Below, piece after piece: positions 26,093-36,916 of a DNA stretch of 64,000 nt. A program made the position numbers and the translations under genes. Position 1 is the first letter of the stretch. Every line of letters starts with the position of its first letter. Origin of the DNA: Hydractinia symbiolongicarpus (taxonomy: Eukaryota > Cnidaria > Hydrozoa > Anthoathecata > Hydractiniidae); contig NC_079876.1 in NCBI RefSeq assembly GCF_029227915.1, forward strand, positions 10,726,001 to 10,790,000, written 5' to 3'. The notes beneath the pieces were generated by a model. That model was not told the origin of the DNA. It was given only the letters and a program-made list of their open reading frames with translations, and did not search any database.

Positions 26093-27550
26093 TTAATGTG
26101 TAGGTTTGTTTATATTGGCTTTTTTTGTTGTCTTTCTTGTCGTACACCATATTAAAACAGCTCTGAGAATGTCCATCAACATTGCACCAAATTCCAACAA
26201 GGATAAAAAAGATCCACCAATCCACAATCCTAACGCACCACCAAGATCGGAGAAGAAATCGGGCAAAACATAGGCAGGTAAATGCTCGGTTCTGTGCACG
26301 TTAAAGTTGTTATAATACAACTGGATGGCAACAAAGTTTTCTTTATACATCCTACGAGAAACGTTAACGTGCTTTTTCTCCTTTATTTTTTCTATATGAT
26401 GGTCCAATTCAGGATCAGATGGCCATATGGCCGTTGAGATGCTTTGTGAATATGATTCTTCAAAGCAAACATTAGGACAATTGCAGTGCATATTTCCACT
26501 CGCGAAATGAGTCTCAAATCGTTTCAAACATTCTTTATCAGCATGTGTTGTGGAGACATTGTATTTCTTGCCAAGAAAGTGAAACGCCATATGTGCTGAT
26601 TTTACATCCACAACACCGCAGTAGTCAAACATTCCATATATACTGCAAAAGAGTGTGCAGAGAGATACAGTGTAGTTAGTGGGATGCATTGCTCTTACAG
26701 CTGTGTTTCCATCAGTACAGTTATCTCTGTATGGATGCTTCAATCTTTTTATTGATTTCTTTTGAATGGCAACGCGCGCAAGATGGTTTGGTGTGACCAG
26801 AAAAGCTTGACTTTGAGAATGTGGAACGAAACCTGGGTTATGGATAGTTATATATGCACCAATTGGTGATAGTTCAGAATTCTTGACGTAAATATTATAA
26901 TTGGATCGGGATACATTTAAAATCAACGTAAGACCATATTCTACACCAACACGCTGTTGAATCAAACTTCCATTATGGTTAAAAGTAAAGCAGTTTCCAT
27001 TTATGACATTTGAAGTCATGAAGAAGTCCTTCTTATGGTGGCATTTTCTGCTGCCAAATAAACATTTGTCTGCAAAGAAAAAATCCTCAGCTTCTTCACC
27101 AAGAGAAACACGTTGCGTTTCATTGAATTCTAACGACATTACCATTAACTCATGTGCTTTCGTTTTGTACATCTCATATGACCAGTCAGTAACATTAGGA
27201 AAATGTTTTTTTAACATTTTGTCCATAGCGTTGAATTTGATTGGATTTGCGTTGCACATTGTAACAGCAGGGAAAGGCATGGCCCTTTGTGCATCATCAT
27301 CTTCGCGAGTGACATGTCCATGATCTGTCATTTTAGTGACAAGCCTTGGGATGCTCATGATGAAGATACAGAGGAAACTTATCACTGCAGCAATCCAAAA
27401 TAAGCGCGGGAAAACTCGTGTTGTTCGATAGATGCTGCTTATTCCGTGTGTCGTGGCATTCTCCAAGTATTCAGTAACAATGTTTGTTACACTCACGTTC
27501 TTAGATTCAGTTCTCTTACGAATGCAAAGTATTTTCTTCATTCCATCCAT
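26093..27550 (-). CDS. DEG/ENaC-family cation channel subunit
   Basis: This encodes a two-transmembrane trimeric sodium/cation channel subunit at the plasma membrane. In cnidarians relatives include neuropeptide-gated HyNaC channels; the ligand here is unknown. From the methionine at 27550 the protein is 485 residues, normal for the family. Features visible in order are the gating HG motif (about residues 35-36), TM1 (about 48-70), the post-TM1 motif FPAVTMCN (about 93-100), a cysteine-rich extracellular domain including CNCPNVCFEESYS, a pre-TM2 stretch ending LGGALGLWIGGS with the G-x-S-type selectivity filter (about 445-447), TM2, and a short basic tail. A minus-strand 3' splice site (TTTTGTTTAG) ends at 27594, just upstream, so translation may begin in an earlier exon not identified here. 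The reading frame shows no breaks. Confidence 0.92.
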   Translation of the reverse strand: MDGMKKILCIRKRTESKNVSVTNIVTEYLENATTHGISSIYRTTRVFPRLFWIAAVISFLCIFIMSIPRLVTKMTDHGHVTREDDDAQRAMPFPAVTMCNANPIKFNAMDKMLKKHFPNVTDWSYEMYKTKAHELMVMSLEFNETQRVSLGEEAEDFFFADKCLFGSRKCHHKKDFFMTSNVINGNCFTFNHNGSLIQQRVGVEYGLTLILNVSRSNYNIYVKNSELSPIGAYITIHNPGFVPHSQSQAFLVTPNHLARVAIQKKSIKRLKHPYRDNCTDGNTAVRAMHPTNYTVSLCTLFCSIYGMFDYCGVVDVKSAHMAFHFLGKKYNVSTTHADKECLKRFETHFASGNMHCNCPNVCFEESYSQSISTAIWPSDPELDHHIEKIKEKKHVNVSRRMYKENFVAIQLYYNNFNVHRTEHLPAYVLPDFFSDLGGALGLWIGGSFLSLLEFGAMLMDILRAVLIWCTTRKTTKKANINKPTH

Positions 27551-27601
27551 ACTTATCAGCTGCGAACTAAGCCTTGCTACACCCTTAATTTCCCTAAACA
27601 A

Positions 27602-28230
27602 AATAAAACAATTTTTTTAAAACTTTTCTGAACAAATTTTAGTTACATTTCCACATATGTCTACTAACTAAGTAAAACACATCTAGAACATTCTTAAAAC
27701 TTCCTCCAAAAGAAATTATACAAGAACAAAAATAAATTCTTCTTTTCTCCTTTTCTCTATATAGGTTATTGTTAGAAAGTTAATAGGATATGTTGCAATA
27801 GATTGTGTATAGTTTATAGTTTTTTTCATCAAAACAGTTTTTCCTAAAATCGTAAAAAATCATGCGAAGAAACTATAACTTTCCTACAGGCCTATTTTTA
27901 AACTGTTTTGTTTTCAATTTTTTTTTTTTTATTCTTTAATCAAATTTCTAAATTTGATTTTCTTTATTGAATTTCTAGAAATATTTTGATTATTTAACAG
28001 GTTTTTATAGATATTTAGTATCTTAAAGAACTTTCTTTAGAATCTTCAATTTAAGGTCATTTCCACAAAGTCGACAGCATTGGCAAAATTGCTGACATCA
28101 GTAATTATTTTCGAGCAAGTTGTTACTGCAGGCCTGGGCAACACTTGTGGTAAATTTCATGTATAATACAGCAAACACACCAGGAATAGGGTTAGACACT
28201 TCATGTTACTTCTAACACACCCTGTTATTT
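27602..28230. other. intergenic or intronic sequence upstream of the channel gene
   Basis: AT-rich. A pyrimidine tract and an AG on the minus strand near 27594-27620 suggest that the first part of this stretch is an intron of the channel gene. Confidence 0.4.
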
Positions 28231-28382
28231 CTAGTCGTTAGCCCGTGGAAAAATCCACGGGTTTGCACGCTTCTTTTTATACCTCATTGCGTGCGTTTAG
28301 CTACTTACGCAACTAAGCTACCATTTTGTGTAACAGACAGACGGACAGACGTATACGAGTATTATAATATAGATAAATGCTA
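28230..28382 (+). repeat. dispersed repeat with CCCGTGG-AAAA-CCACGGG hairpin
   Basis: Contains the 8-bp hairpin CCCGTGGAAAAATCCACGGG (about 28243-28262) and ends with ACAGACAGACGGACAGACG, then TATTATAATATAGATA. The hairpin phrase and the GTCTGT phrase recur near 20815-20870 and the ATTATAATATAGATAAA end recurs near 60710. It resembles the 3' end of a retroelement family; the type is not determined. Confidence 0.5.
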
Positions 28383-29511
28383 ATTGAATACTAAGTATTA
28401 ATAATACCCTTATTCTGTCTGTGTATGTGCCAGGAAAACATGTGCAACGGAAACACAAAATACCACATCCACCTTTTTGCTATGGGCCGATACCTACTAT
28501 TACTTCTTCCTTCGTCTACCAGTGTATTAAAAAAGTGATACCATAACTGATTTTAAGCGCTTAAAAAATTAAATAATTTTTTTTTAAATAACTTTAATAA
28601 CTAAAGCTTTACATAACATTAGTTACATCCTAAAGTTTTTTGTCCTAAATAAATAAATTAATTAAAAAGCATTTACTTGTCAACAAAATATACGATTTAA
28701 AGAACAAATGCGACACAATCAAGAGAACAAGTAATCCAAGACACTTAAAAACATGTATTTAGCTGTTCTGGACGAGTGTTAAGGATACGGTAACCCCCTG
28801 AGACACATACTCAGTATATTTAAAATATCCCCTCTGCTCGCTATATTATCCCTAGCAAATATATATATTCTGAAAGCCGAATAAATTATCTCTAGAATGA
28901 TGATAAAATATTTTCATAAAAAAAACCCAAAAAATAGAAAAAATAATATATACAAAAATTCACCCTTCTAGTTCATTTTGTCGAACACTCCCCTCAGTAA
29001 AGTTTTTGTTCTTTGAAAAAAATATCATTGTGAAGCTCTTATACAGCTCTTAAAAAACTTTTTTTACTCAAACCAACACGTGGTTCCAAAAATATAGCAT
29101 ATTTTGTGATACAATAGCTGTTTTATATCCTCCGCCAAAGTGGACAAAAGTCTACATTTGTATATATATATGTTAGCTTTCATTTATATAAGTTAACATT
29201 TATATTTATATGGTCAAGCTTCGTGTATACAAAGTCAACTTTCTTCTAAATAGGTCGACTTTTGTGTTTATATGATCAAGCATTATGTGTAAAGGTCAAC
29301 TTTTTTTTTTTAAATCAATTTTCATTTATATACAGCTAACTTTTTGTGTATAAATTCAACAACACATAATGTGTGTTTAGATTTATTATATATTACAAAC
29401 TTTTTTATTTATATATCAAACTTTTTGCATGTGTGTTAAATGCGCAAAGTAAATGCGCGTGCAAGGGCGCGCGCATCACTTTTCGTGAAAAGGCGGGAAA
29501 TCATCCTAAAA
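28383..29511. other. AT-rich sequence with a degenerate tandem repeat
   Basis: From about 29140 to 29430 phrases like GTCAACTTT followed by TGTTTATAT recur irregularly every 30 bases or so. No gene is supported. Confidence 0.4.
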
Positions 29512-30441
29512 ATGGCTGACAATGTAAACATTGAGAATTTCTTGAACGAGTTGCCTTCTTTAATTTCACAAGCAAGAACATCGATGTTTGTGAATTTTGG
29601 TGTAGGAGATTAGAGGATTGTTTGCAATTTATGATAATATTTGGTCGAAGAATAATAGACGTAGGATGTGAAAACTTCGATGGAATTGTCAGTTTATTAG
29701 ATACAATAGTAGAAGAAATCCAGTCTTTAAAACAAAGATTTGAAAGGATTCTCGAAGAAAGCGTTACTTCAGAACTCCGTCAAAATATTTGCCCAACTAA
29801 TTCAACTGAAAGTTGTTGGGGAAGGCCTAAGAAGGACGTTGTACAATCTGATGTGGAAGATTTATCTGATATTTATCGAAATTGGGACGGTGTGGCAAAA
29901 TGTATCGGTGTATCAACCAAAACGTTAAGAAGAAGGAGAATTCAGTTCGGTGTGCATCTACCCGAGAAGAGTGAACCACGAGGGTATTACTCAAAAATAA
30001 GCCACGCTGATCTATGCGAAGTTGTGCAAGAGGTATTAAATGTTCTTCCGAACGAAACTTACATTACTGGAGCATGTCGATCAAGAAGTATATATGTACA
30101 ATGACAAAGGATCAGAGAAGCAATAAACGAAGTCGACCAGGTCAGCCGGGCGTTGCGAAAAACACTCAGTATTGTAAGAAGAGCGTATCACGTGAAAGCA
30201 CCAAATTCTCTTTGGTAAGTAAAAGTTTTAGCGATAACCATTTTTATAAAATGAAATGCTGCTGCTTTACGGTTGATGTATTCATTTCTCTTAGGCACAT
30301 AGACGGGCACCACAAGCTTATACGATGGCGTTTCGTAATACATGGCGCTATCGATGAGTACAGTTGCTTAATCACGTACTTGAAGTGTAGCAACAACAAT
30401 AGGTCTTCAACTGTGTATTCACAACTACATCACACGCAGTA
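29512..30441 (+). pseudogene. integrase-core (DDE) mobile-element-type gene, broken
   Basis: A plus-strand coding remnant starts at an ATG at 29512. It changes frame near 29605, runs through a basic region with KCIGVSTKTLRRRR (helix-turn-helix-like), hits one in-frame TGA at 30102-30104, and continues in the same frame to a 5' splice site (CTTTG/GTAAGT, exon end 30214). After an 80-bp intron it resumes at 30295. The spliced codon rebuilds a tryptophan followed by [11 protein letters not shown] and then GAIDEYS and YLKCSNNN. These are the typical opening motifs of an integrase core domain with its first catalytic aspartates. The frame ends at 30439-30441, before the rest of the catalytic domain, so the gene is 3'-truncated. 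The retained intron argues against a processed copy. Confidence 0.7.
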
Positions 30442-30699
30442 ATAGATTGATTAACAGGGAAAATATTTTTGATTTAGGTACTGTTTCAGACCTACTTACA
30501 CTTCATCATAACAGGTCTAACCTTATGGTGGCCATATGCTTAGGGTTTCTGGTCCAGTTCTCTGAAACAGTCTTCCTGTTCAAATTCGAAACTCGCAATC
30601 TTTTAATGTATTTAAAATTAATCTTAAAAACTATTTTCTTGAACAATACATTTAACCTAGTACGGGTTTTTCAACTTCAGCTATTTGTCTTCTTCTTCT

Positions 30700-30910
30700 T
30701 CTTTTTTTACAAATTTTTTTTGCATGCAACCCAGCACTAGTTCAGAGATTTTACAGGGTCCTACTCGCATCTTTTAACTGGCCTCCGGGCTGTTTTGAGA
30801 GGTCCCCTGCTGGTTGTGATAGTTTATTAATACTTCCTTGTATTTATTCGGTTTAATTTTTGTAAACTTTCATTCCCAGAAAAGATTATCTGTATCTGTA
30901 TCTGTATCAT
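30700..30910 (+). mobile_element. probable LINE 3' end with ATCTGT-type terminal repeats
   Basis: A G+C-richer 3'-UTR-like segment (GGGTCCTACTCGCATC, GGCCTCCGGGCTGTTTTGAG) ends in about three TATCTG units at 30888-30909. Short terminal hexamer repeats of this type are common at the 3' ends of CR1/L2-like LINEs. No coding part is attached with certainty. Confidence 0.4.
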
Positions 30911-30983
30911 TTAGGTCAGCCATTTTTGTTTACCATGTGAGCGCTTAACCATTGAGTTACTCATTATCAGGACCCCGGTCTTG

Positions 30984-31215
30984 ATAAAATGTTGGTCGTA
31001 TATAAACAAATGCTGAACATATGTAAGAAAATGTTGATCATGTATACGAAAAAAGTTGAACATGTATCCAAAATGTTGAACATATATACGAAAAAGTCGA
31101 ACATGTATACAAAATGTTGAACATATATTCGAAAAAGTCGAACATGTATACAAAAAGTTGAACATATACACGGAAATGTTGAACATATATTTGAAAATGT
31201 TGACCTATACATAAT
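30984..31215. repeat. 20-21-bp tandem repeat, about 11 copies
   Basis: The unit alternates between GTTGAACATATATACGAAAAA and GTCGAACATGTATACAAAA-like forms, so the higher-order period is about 41 bp. Long minus-strand frames with repeated CSTFxxYM are artefacts of the repeat. Confidence 0.85.
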
Positions 31216-31219
31216 AATT

Positions 31220-31985
31220 TTATGACAGATTTTCCTATTTTTAAGCAAGATAGATCAATAACTCGATATTTCCTCACTTTCTGCCTTAAAAAAGGCAACG
31301 TTTTGTAGCCAAAGATATAATTGTTGCAACAAACCTGTTTTCGTACAATTTCAACAAGATGGAGGGGAGTGTGCGACAAAGATACATACCGTTACGACTG
31401 AAAATTTTATTTCGAGAAAAAAACAAATCAAAGACCTTTGCTATTACCTGCAAGAATCATGGTTAAACGTTATGAATAATTAATATGTCATGAATATTTT
31501 ATTTAAATTAAAGGTAAAGTATTTTTGCAGAACTTTGGGTCTAGTTATTGTTAAATAGACAACAGGATAACATAACATAACAAGATAAAAACGAAAAAAA
31601 ATAAAGAAATAAATTAAAAAGGTATAGATGATAAATAATACTATATTTGTATAGATTATTAAAGTGTAAATGTTTCTATTGATTTATGTAGGGATGCAAT
31701 TTTTTATTCGTTCTGCATAACTCTCTTTAATTATTATACAGATTAAACATATTTGAGGAATTTTAAACTTTAAGCAAACTATTGAAAACACTAAAAGATA
31801 AGGAAGATTTTTCTTCATTTTATCACTCTTAACAATAAATATTTTTGATTCTTCTTTAAAAAAAATCAGGAAATTATGCCAAGGAATCAAAATTAAAAAA
31901 AATATTTAAAAAAAAAAAAAAATGACCCTGAAGGGGCTTACCGTATATTTATTCACCAGAATTCAAATCTCTCTGAAAGAAAGAA
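31220..31985. other. AT-rich sequence, no supported gene
   Basis: Includes long A-rich runs near 31860-31921. No gene is recognised. Confidence 0.45.
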
Positions 31986-31991
31986 ATATAA

Positions 31992-32680
31992 GGGTTTTTG
32001 TTTAAAACCAAAACAAGTCAAAGTGCTTGATTTTCTTTAAATTGGTAAAAATGTTATCAGTGTTCTCCCTACTGGCTATGGAAAATCTTTAATATATATC
32101 AGCTTTTACCGTATTTATACCCTTTGAAAAAGAAAAAAAATATAGTTATCGTCATAAGCCCACTTAATTCCATAATCGAAGATCAAAGGGTAGAGGAGCT
32201 TCTGTTGCAGTTTTACCTAATGCATATGAACAAAATAACAAAGAACTACAACCACTTTTTCAACATCTAAAATCTCTGCTAATACAGAAGACAGCTGTGG
32301 TCAAAACTTTTCAGAATTCATCCTCTCTGGTAATTTCAGTTATCTGTTTGGTCACCCTGAGGCATTTTTAAGTGGAGAAGGACGAAATTTAATGAACTCC
32401 CAATCATATCAAGAAAATGTTGTTGCATGTATGATAGATGAGGCACATTGTGTTGAAATGTGGTAAGAAACATATATATATCAATATCATCTATTTTATA
32501 CATATTACTAATATATAGCTATATATATTATAAAAACTTTTTACTCTCGGGGAACTGATTCAAAAAGACCTATCCGCTTTAAAGGCACTATTTCCAGGAT
32601 GTCCAATGTTAACACTTACAGTACCACCGTCACTAATTAAAGAGATGACCAAAGAGTTGTGTATGCAAAACTGTAATTAA
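31992..32680 (+). pseudogene. RecQ-like DEAH helicase fragment, decayed
   Basis: Plus-strand remnants spell a RecQ-type N-terminal helicase domain. LKPKQVKVLDFL is followed by an in-frame TAA (near 32039), then NVISVLPTGYGKSLIYI, whose Walker A lies at 32065-32088. After a frame change come NIVIVISPLNSIIEDQ (motif Ia), further fragments, and the Walker B/DEAH motif CMIDEAHCVEMW at about 32428-32463. A GTAAGA donor splits the tryptophan codon at 32462, where an intron would fall. A second exon-like stretch (about 32550-32680) reads LSALKALFPGCPMLTLTV and PPSLIKEMTKEL, matching the next RecQ segment (motif III region). At least one stop and two frameshifts make it non-functional. Such helicases are carried by some mobile elements in cnidarians, but a decayed host gene copy is also possible. 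Confidence 0.7.
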
Positions 32681-32689
32681 TAAATATTA

Positions 32690-34299
32690 ATAAGTAATAA
32701 AAGAATAATAAATTAATAAGTAATAAAAGTGTCTCCCAATCGCAAAAATGTTTTTTTAAGAATACGCAAATGTCTCTCAAATATGCATGGGATCGAGAGT
32801 ATCCTTAAAACCACAAGAGTTTACTTGCTACCTTTGAACAAAAATTGCATAATCGTGTCTTTTTTGTTCTAAGAATCAATCTTCCCAAAACTTATTATCT
32901 GAAATTTAAAAAGTGGTAAAATGCCCTTCTATATATTAAGTGAAGAAAAAAGATATTTTTATTTGTTTACATTAATTTATTTGTATTGACATATCTACTT
33001 CTTGTGTGCACTTCAGCATAACCAAGTTAATTAATATATAATCCAATTAAACGCTAAATGTTATTGACTTTTAATACGACCGTTGTTTTCAAATTTTCTT
33101 TTCTATTTTTATACCTTTTATTTTACTTTGTAGCAAATAAAATCGCAACAACTCGTGACACCTTGCCAAAAGAAGCTGTAGCAACGTGAATACAGCAATA
33201 TCATTACAGCTAAAAATACATAAAACTGAGCAAATATCTTTTTCACACGAGAAATAATAAATATGTGATCTTAAATATCTTAAGCGCAACATTTTCTTTG
33301 GAAATTGTTGCGCTTAGAGGACATACCTATTGAGAGGTCTTAACTTCTGATTCTATGCGCAATTTGTTATTCTTAATTATTTTACAATATTAGTTTTTAT
33401 ACCTCTCAGGGATTTTCTCTTACTGACTTAAAAAATTTCACTCTTATACACCGCTCATCAAAAATTACCCGCAAATTGCAATCTCCACGATGTGATTAAG
33501 TTCTATTTTTTTAAAATTAAATGTAAGTAATTTCATATGTTTACCTTCTCTAATGTTTTGCGAAAATTTCCGTTTCTCGAGAATGTGTAATAAACTTCAA
33601 TAACTGTTTATCATAACATATTTATTCATCGACCATGAACGTATTGATGTCTTCAAAAAATTTAATTATTTATAAAAGAACAATGTAATAAATATAGAAA
33701 TTGTACAAAAATCTTTGAATGTGTATCCAACTTGTCTGTTCTTTTGTTTATAGCAACCATTTCACATGAATGAATTTGACATGAATCATAATATTCCTGT
33801 TTTTTCTAATACTATTTATATTTTTGATAACTTATGAAATTTGTACAATGCGTACGGTGGCATGTATCTGCCAAAAAAGTCGTTCTTGTTTTATTTTTCG
33901 TTACAAATAGTTTGTCGTGTTTCTATTTATCTTAAAAGCAGTTACGTAGCTGCACCTTTTGTTTTGTTAAATAAAAAAAAAGTTACAAGTTTGTAGCGAT
34001 AGGCTGTAGCTAGGCTTCGTTTTTATTTAAAATTGCAATTTTGTAACTTTAAAAGTCAGACAGTATCCTGTGCTTTTATTATGCAATAATTTTTTTTGAT
34101 GAAGGACATCACGGTTGAATGTCACACTGCAATAAGCACACAAATTTGTTACATGGCTTGCCTGTACTAAGTACTTAACTTGCGAAACTTTACGTAAAAA
34201 TATTTGGGAAAAAAATAAATTTTGCAAGCAAAGAATTGTTGGTCAATGGACCGATGTACGAGATTTAGGATAAATAAAAAGTTAGTTAAATGTAGAGTT
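32690..34299. other. AT-rich sequence, no supported gene
   Basis: Only a short dispersed repeat at 33853-33905 (see that entry) stands out. Confidence 0.5.
33853..33905 (+). repeat. about 50-bp conserved repeat module, copy 1
   Basis: Starts ACGGTGGCATGTATCTGCC and continues AAAAAAGTCGTTC..GTTTTATTTTT. It is nearly identical to 42352-42402. It contains a GGCA..TGCC hairpin of 4 bp. Confidence 0.75.
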
Positions 34300-35030
34300 A
34301 TACGCAAGTGAGTATATACGCATGTAAGTACATGTACGGGTAGGTTTACACATGGGTAAATGCATGCGCGGCTATGTGTATACGCATGTTAGTATATACG
34401 CGGATAGGTAAATACATGGGTTAGTACACGCGCGGATGGGTATATATATTGGTTATTACATGAGCGGATAGTTTTATACATAGGTTAGTACATGTGCGGG
34501 TATGTCTATAAAGGGGTTATTCCATGCGCGGGTAGGTCTATACAGGGGTTAGTACATGCGCGGTTAGTTATATACATTGGTTAGTACATAAGTGGATAGT
34601 TTTATACATAGGTTGGTACATGCGGGATTAGGTATACTTTAAACTAAAAAAGCCTTCACTGGGAACTAAATTTACAAAAAAATTCGCAGGAAAAAACTTT
34701 CGCGGACAACACGTTTTAGAAAAATTCACCGGAAAAAACTTTCTCGGACAACACGTTTTAGAAAATTTCGCAGAAGAAACTTGCGCAGAAAGGCCCTAAA
34801 AACCGCGAAACTTTCTTCCAGCGAAAGTTTCTCCCTTTAAAGTATACACGGGTTAGTACATGCGCGGGTAGGTCTATACAGGGGTTATTACATGCGCGGG
34901 TAGGTATATACATGGGCTAGTACATGCGTGGTTGGGTATATACATGGGTTAGTACATGCTCGGGTAGTTTTATACATAGGTTAGTAAATGCGCAGGTGGG
35001 TATATACACGGATTGGTAATATGCGCGGTT
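34300..35030. repeat. 32-bp-type tandem repeat array, interrupted
   Basis: Units resemble GGGTTAGTACATGCGCGGGT followed by AGGTATATACAT, with many substitutions (CGCGG/CGTGG, ATACAGG/ATACATGG). The array is split by a 216-bp insert at 34632-34847. Confidence 0.85.
34632..34847. mobile_element. MITE-like insert inside the tandem array
   Basis: Bounded by a perfect 12-bp inverted repeat, GTATACTTTAAA (34632-34643) and TTTAAAGTATAC (34836-34847). It contains two direct copies of a 30-bp-type phrase (GGACAACACGTTTTAGAAAA) and GCGAAA/TTTCGC motifs. The array resumes on both sides. Confidence 0.7.
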
Positions 35031-36028
35031 ACGCTTATTAAATAAGCAACTGCGCACTTTAGCAACCTTTTCAGATAGAAGTTTGAAAATTCATACAAAT
35101 TGATACCACTTTTCCTTCGCAGTTGTCATAGTAATGTTGAAATAGTTATGTTGTCGTGTTATTAAAATTAAAAGTTTGTGAAGCAGAAAGATAGATGCGC
35201 TCATAATTGGCGAAGTTTAATTCCCTTTAAAATATATTGTAATCCTAGATTATTCTTTTGTCAAAGCGCAAACAATTTATGAATATATCCAAAAGTCAGC
35301 CCATATCTCAGGTTTTATTGAACATATGGGCTCAGGTTTTACTGAAAGCATACATTTTGAACTTGCCTCTGCAAGACATACTACTCAAGCGCGACCCTCT
35401 TCAGTGCCCCGATTTTTACTGCCCTTAAATTGTTGTAATTTAGCGCATTATTTCAGAAAAAGTTAACTTGGCCGGTACGGCTGCAAAAATCTTCGTATTC
35501 TTCCGATAACTTCCATTTTTTTAGCTTTGCAGTTAACATACAAAAATCAAATCAAATAGATTAAAAATGTTCGAAGAAGAATGTTTAAAAGTTTTTTTCT
35601 GCGAATAACAACTTTCTGCATCCCAAGTCTTCAATATACGAGTATGAAATCCTGCACATAGCTGAAACTAAAGGACGTTAATCTACGCAAAAATAAAACT
35701 TAACGCTTCTGTTTAGGATGTTTGGTTAAAAAGGGTCTTACTACACCATAAAAAGTGTGTGGAAGGTGGGGAAATTATATTAGAGAATGAAGTGTATGAT
35801 ATGAAACAATGATTACTGGAGATGAAGTTATTCTGTTACTTTAAACAACTAATACAAAATTTACATTAATACAGAAAAAGTATTTTGTTTCGTTTCTTTT
35901 TTATTTGATTTAATAACATGCAATCCACACAGTTAAGCCCACGCCTACTTCTCCTATTAGCGGTTTGCAGATTCAAGATATTTTCAATCTTGAACGGATT
36001 CTTTTTTAAGTAAAATTAATTTCATTGT
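35031..36028. other. 3'-flanking sequence of the GPCR gene, no supported gene
   Basis: No coding signal is recognised; it contains a weak direct repeat of CATATCTCAGGTTTTA-like phrases near 35300-35340. Confidence 0.45.
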
Positions 36029-36916
36029 TCAGCTTGCATCAGCCACCGCAAGATCTTTAACAACTGCACATTCGGTGCGTGTTTTCCGTTTGCTAATACA
36101 ACACAAAAGATCTCTTGCAATGTTTCTCATTTTCTTGTTAAAAAACACATAAATAACAGGATCTGCAATGAAACTGGTGTACCAAATAACTGTAATCACT
36201 GACTCGATATTCACTTTAGCAGAAGCACTGAGTCGGTCCAGTATCCATAGGTATACACACTGAGGTAGCACTACAAGTAAAAGAAAGGATAAAATAATAC
36301 AGAATGGAATCAATGTTTGTTTTTGCAAAAGAAAATTCTTTTCCCTTCCACTTTGAATGCCAAGATTTCGTCTTCTTTTTTTGCGTTTATAGTTAATCAT
36401 CACATACACAAAGATAGCCAACAGCACGTATAGATAGCTCAAAATAGAAGGAAACACTTGAGAATATTTCTTCAAGTGATTTTCGTTTTGATTTGGAAGA
36501 AGAAACGGTATAGCTAAAGTTGCGCTAGACACACACATTAACGTTGCAACGATAACTAAACGTTTTGAAGTGACATGGTAAGTATAATTGATGTGTAACA
36601 TTACACAAATCAAACGATCGGCTGCTGTTAAAACCATAGCCATACAGTATGCTGCCATGAACCAGTAAAGGACAAAGTACAGTATGTTTTTACTCATTGG
36701 TTCATGTTTGCCGGGATCATCATACCATTCAAAAAATTCACTTGTTCCAGTAGTAAGAATTAATGTTATTTCAACCCAACTTAAATTTATCAAAATAACT
36801 TTCTGGTTGTTGTTGTTCTGTTTATGTTTTAACAAACAATATATTCCCAACAGATGAAAACATAATCCACATAATAATAATATGATTTTACAGATAATAA
36901 ACAAATCTGTCGACAT
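36029..36916 (-). CDS. class A-like seven-transmembrane GPCR, paralog 1
   Basis: An intact single-exon receptor of 295 residues counted from the first ATG (36916); the frame is open further upstream but without an ATG. Seven hydrophobic segments are visible. The TM3 end carries DRL (residues 100-102) in place of DRY, TM7 carries DPVIY (252-256) in place of NPxxY, and a basic third intracellular loop reads KRKKRRRNLG. N- and C-terminal tails are short, and there is no signal peptide. The usual TM3-ECL2 disulfide cysteines are absent. Orphan rhodopsin-like receptors expanded by tandem duplication are common in cnidarians; ligand and G protein are unknown. The nearest relatives are the loci at 46913-47803 (intact) and 45235-46003 (broken), all on the minus strand. 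Confidence 0.85.
   Translation of the reverse strand: MSTDLFIICKIILLLCGLCFHLLGIYCLLKHKQNNNNQKVILINLSWVEITLILTTGTSEFFEWYDDPGKHEPMSKNILYFVLYWFMAAYCMAMVLTAADRLICVMLHINYTYHVTSKRLVIVATLMCVSSATLAIPFLLPNQNENHLKKYSQVFPSILSYLYVLLAIFVYVMINYKRKKRRRNLGIQSGREKNFLLQKQTLIPFCIILSFLLLVVLPQCVYLWILDRLSASAKVNIESVITVIWYTSFIADPVIYVFFNKKMRNIARDLLCCISKRKTRTECAVVKDLAVADAS
36316..36420 (-). other. 105-bp tract nearly identical between the two GPCR paralogs
   Basis: The segment encoding the third intracellular loop and its flanks matches 47206-47310 at 103 of 105 positions by my count, whereas the rest of the two genes is clearly more divergent. This is the signature of a gene-conversion tract. Confidence 0.75.

Noticed and set aside
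30911-31379. Three minus-strand frames rich in CSTF..YMFN
   Set aside because: Artefact of the 20-21-bp tandem repeat read in three frames.
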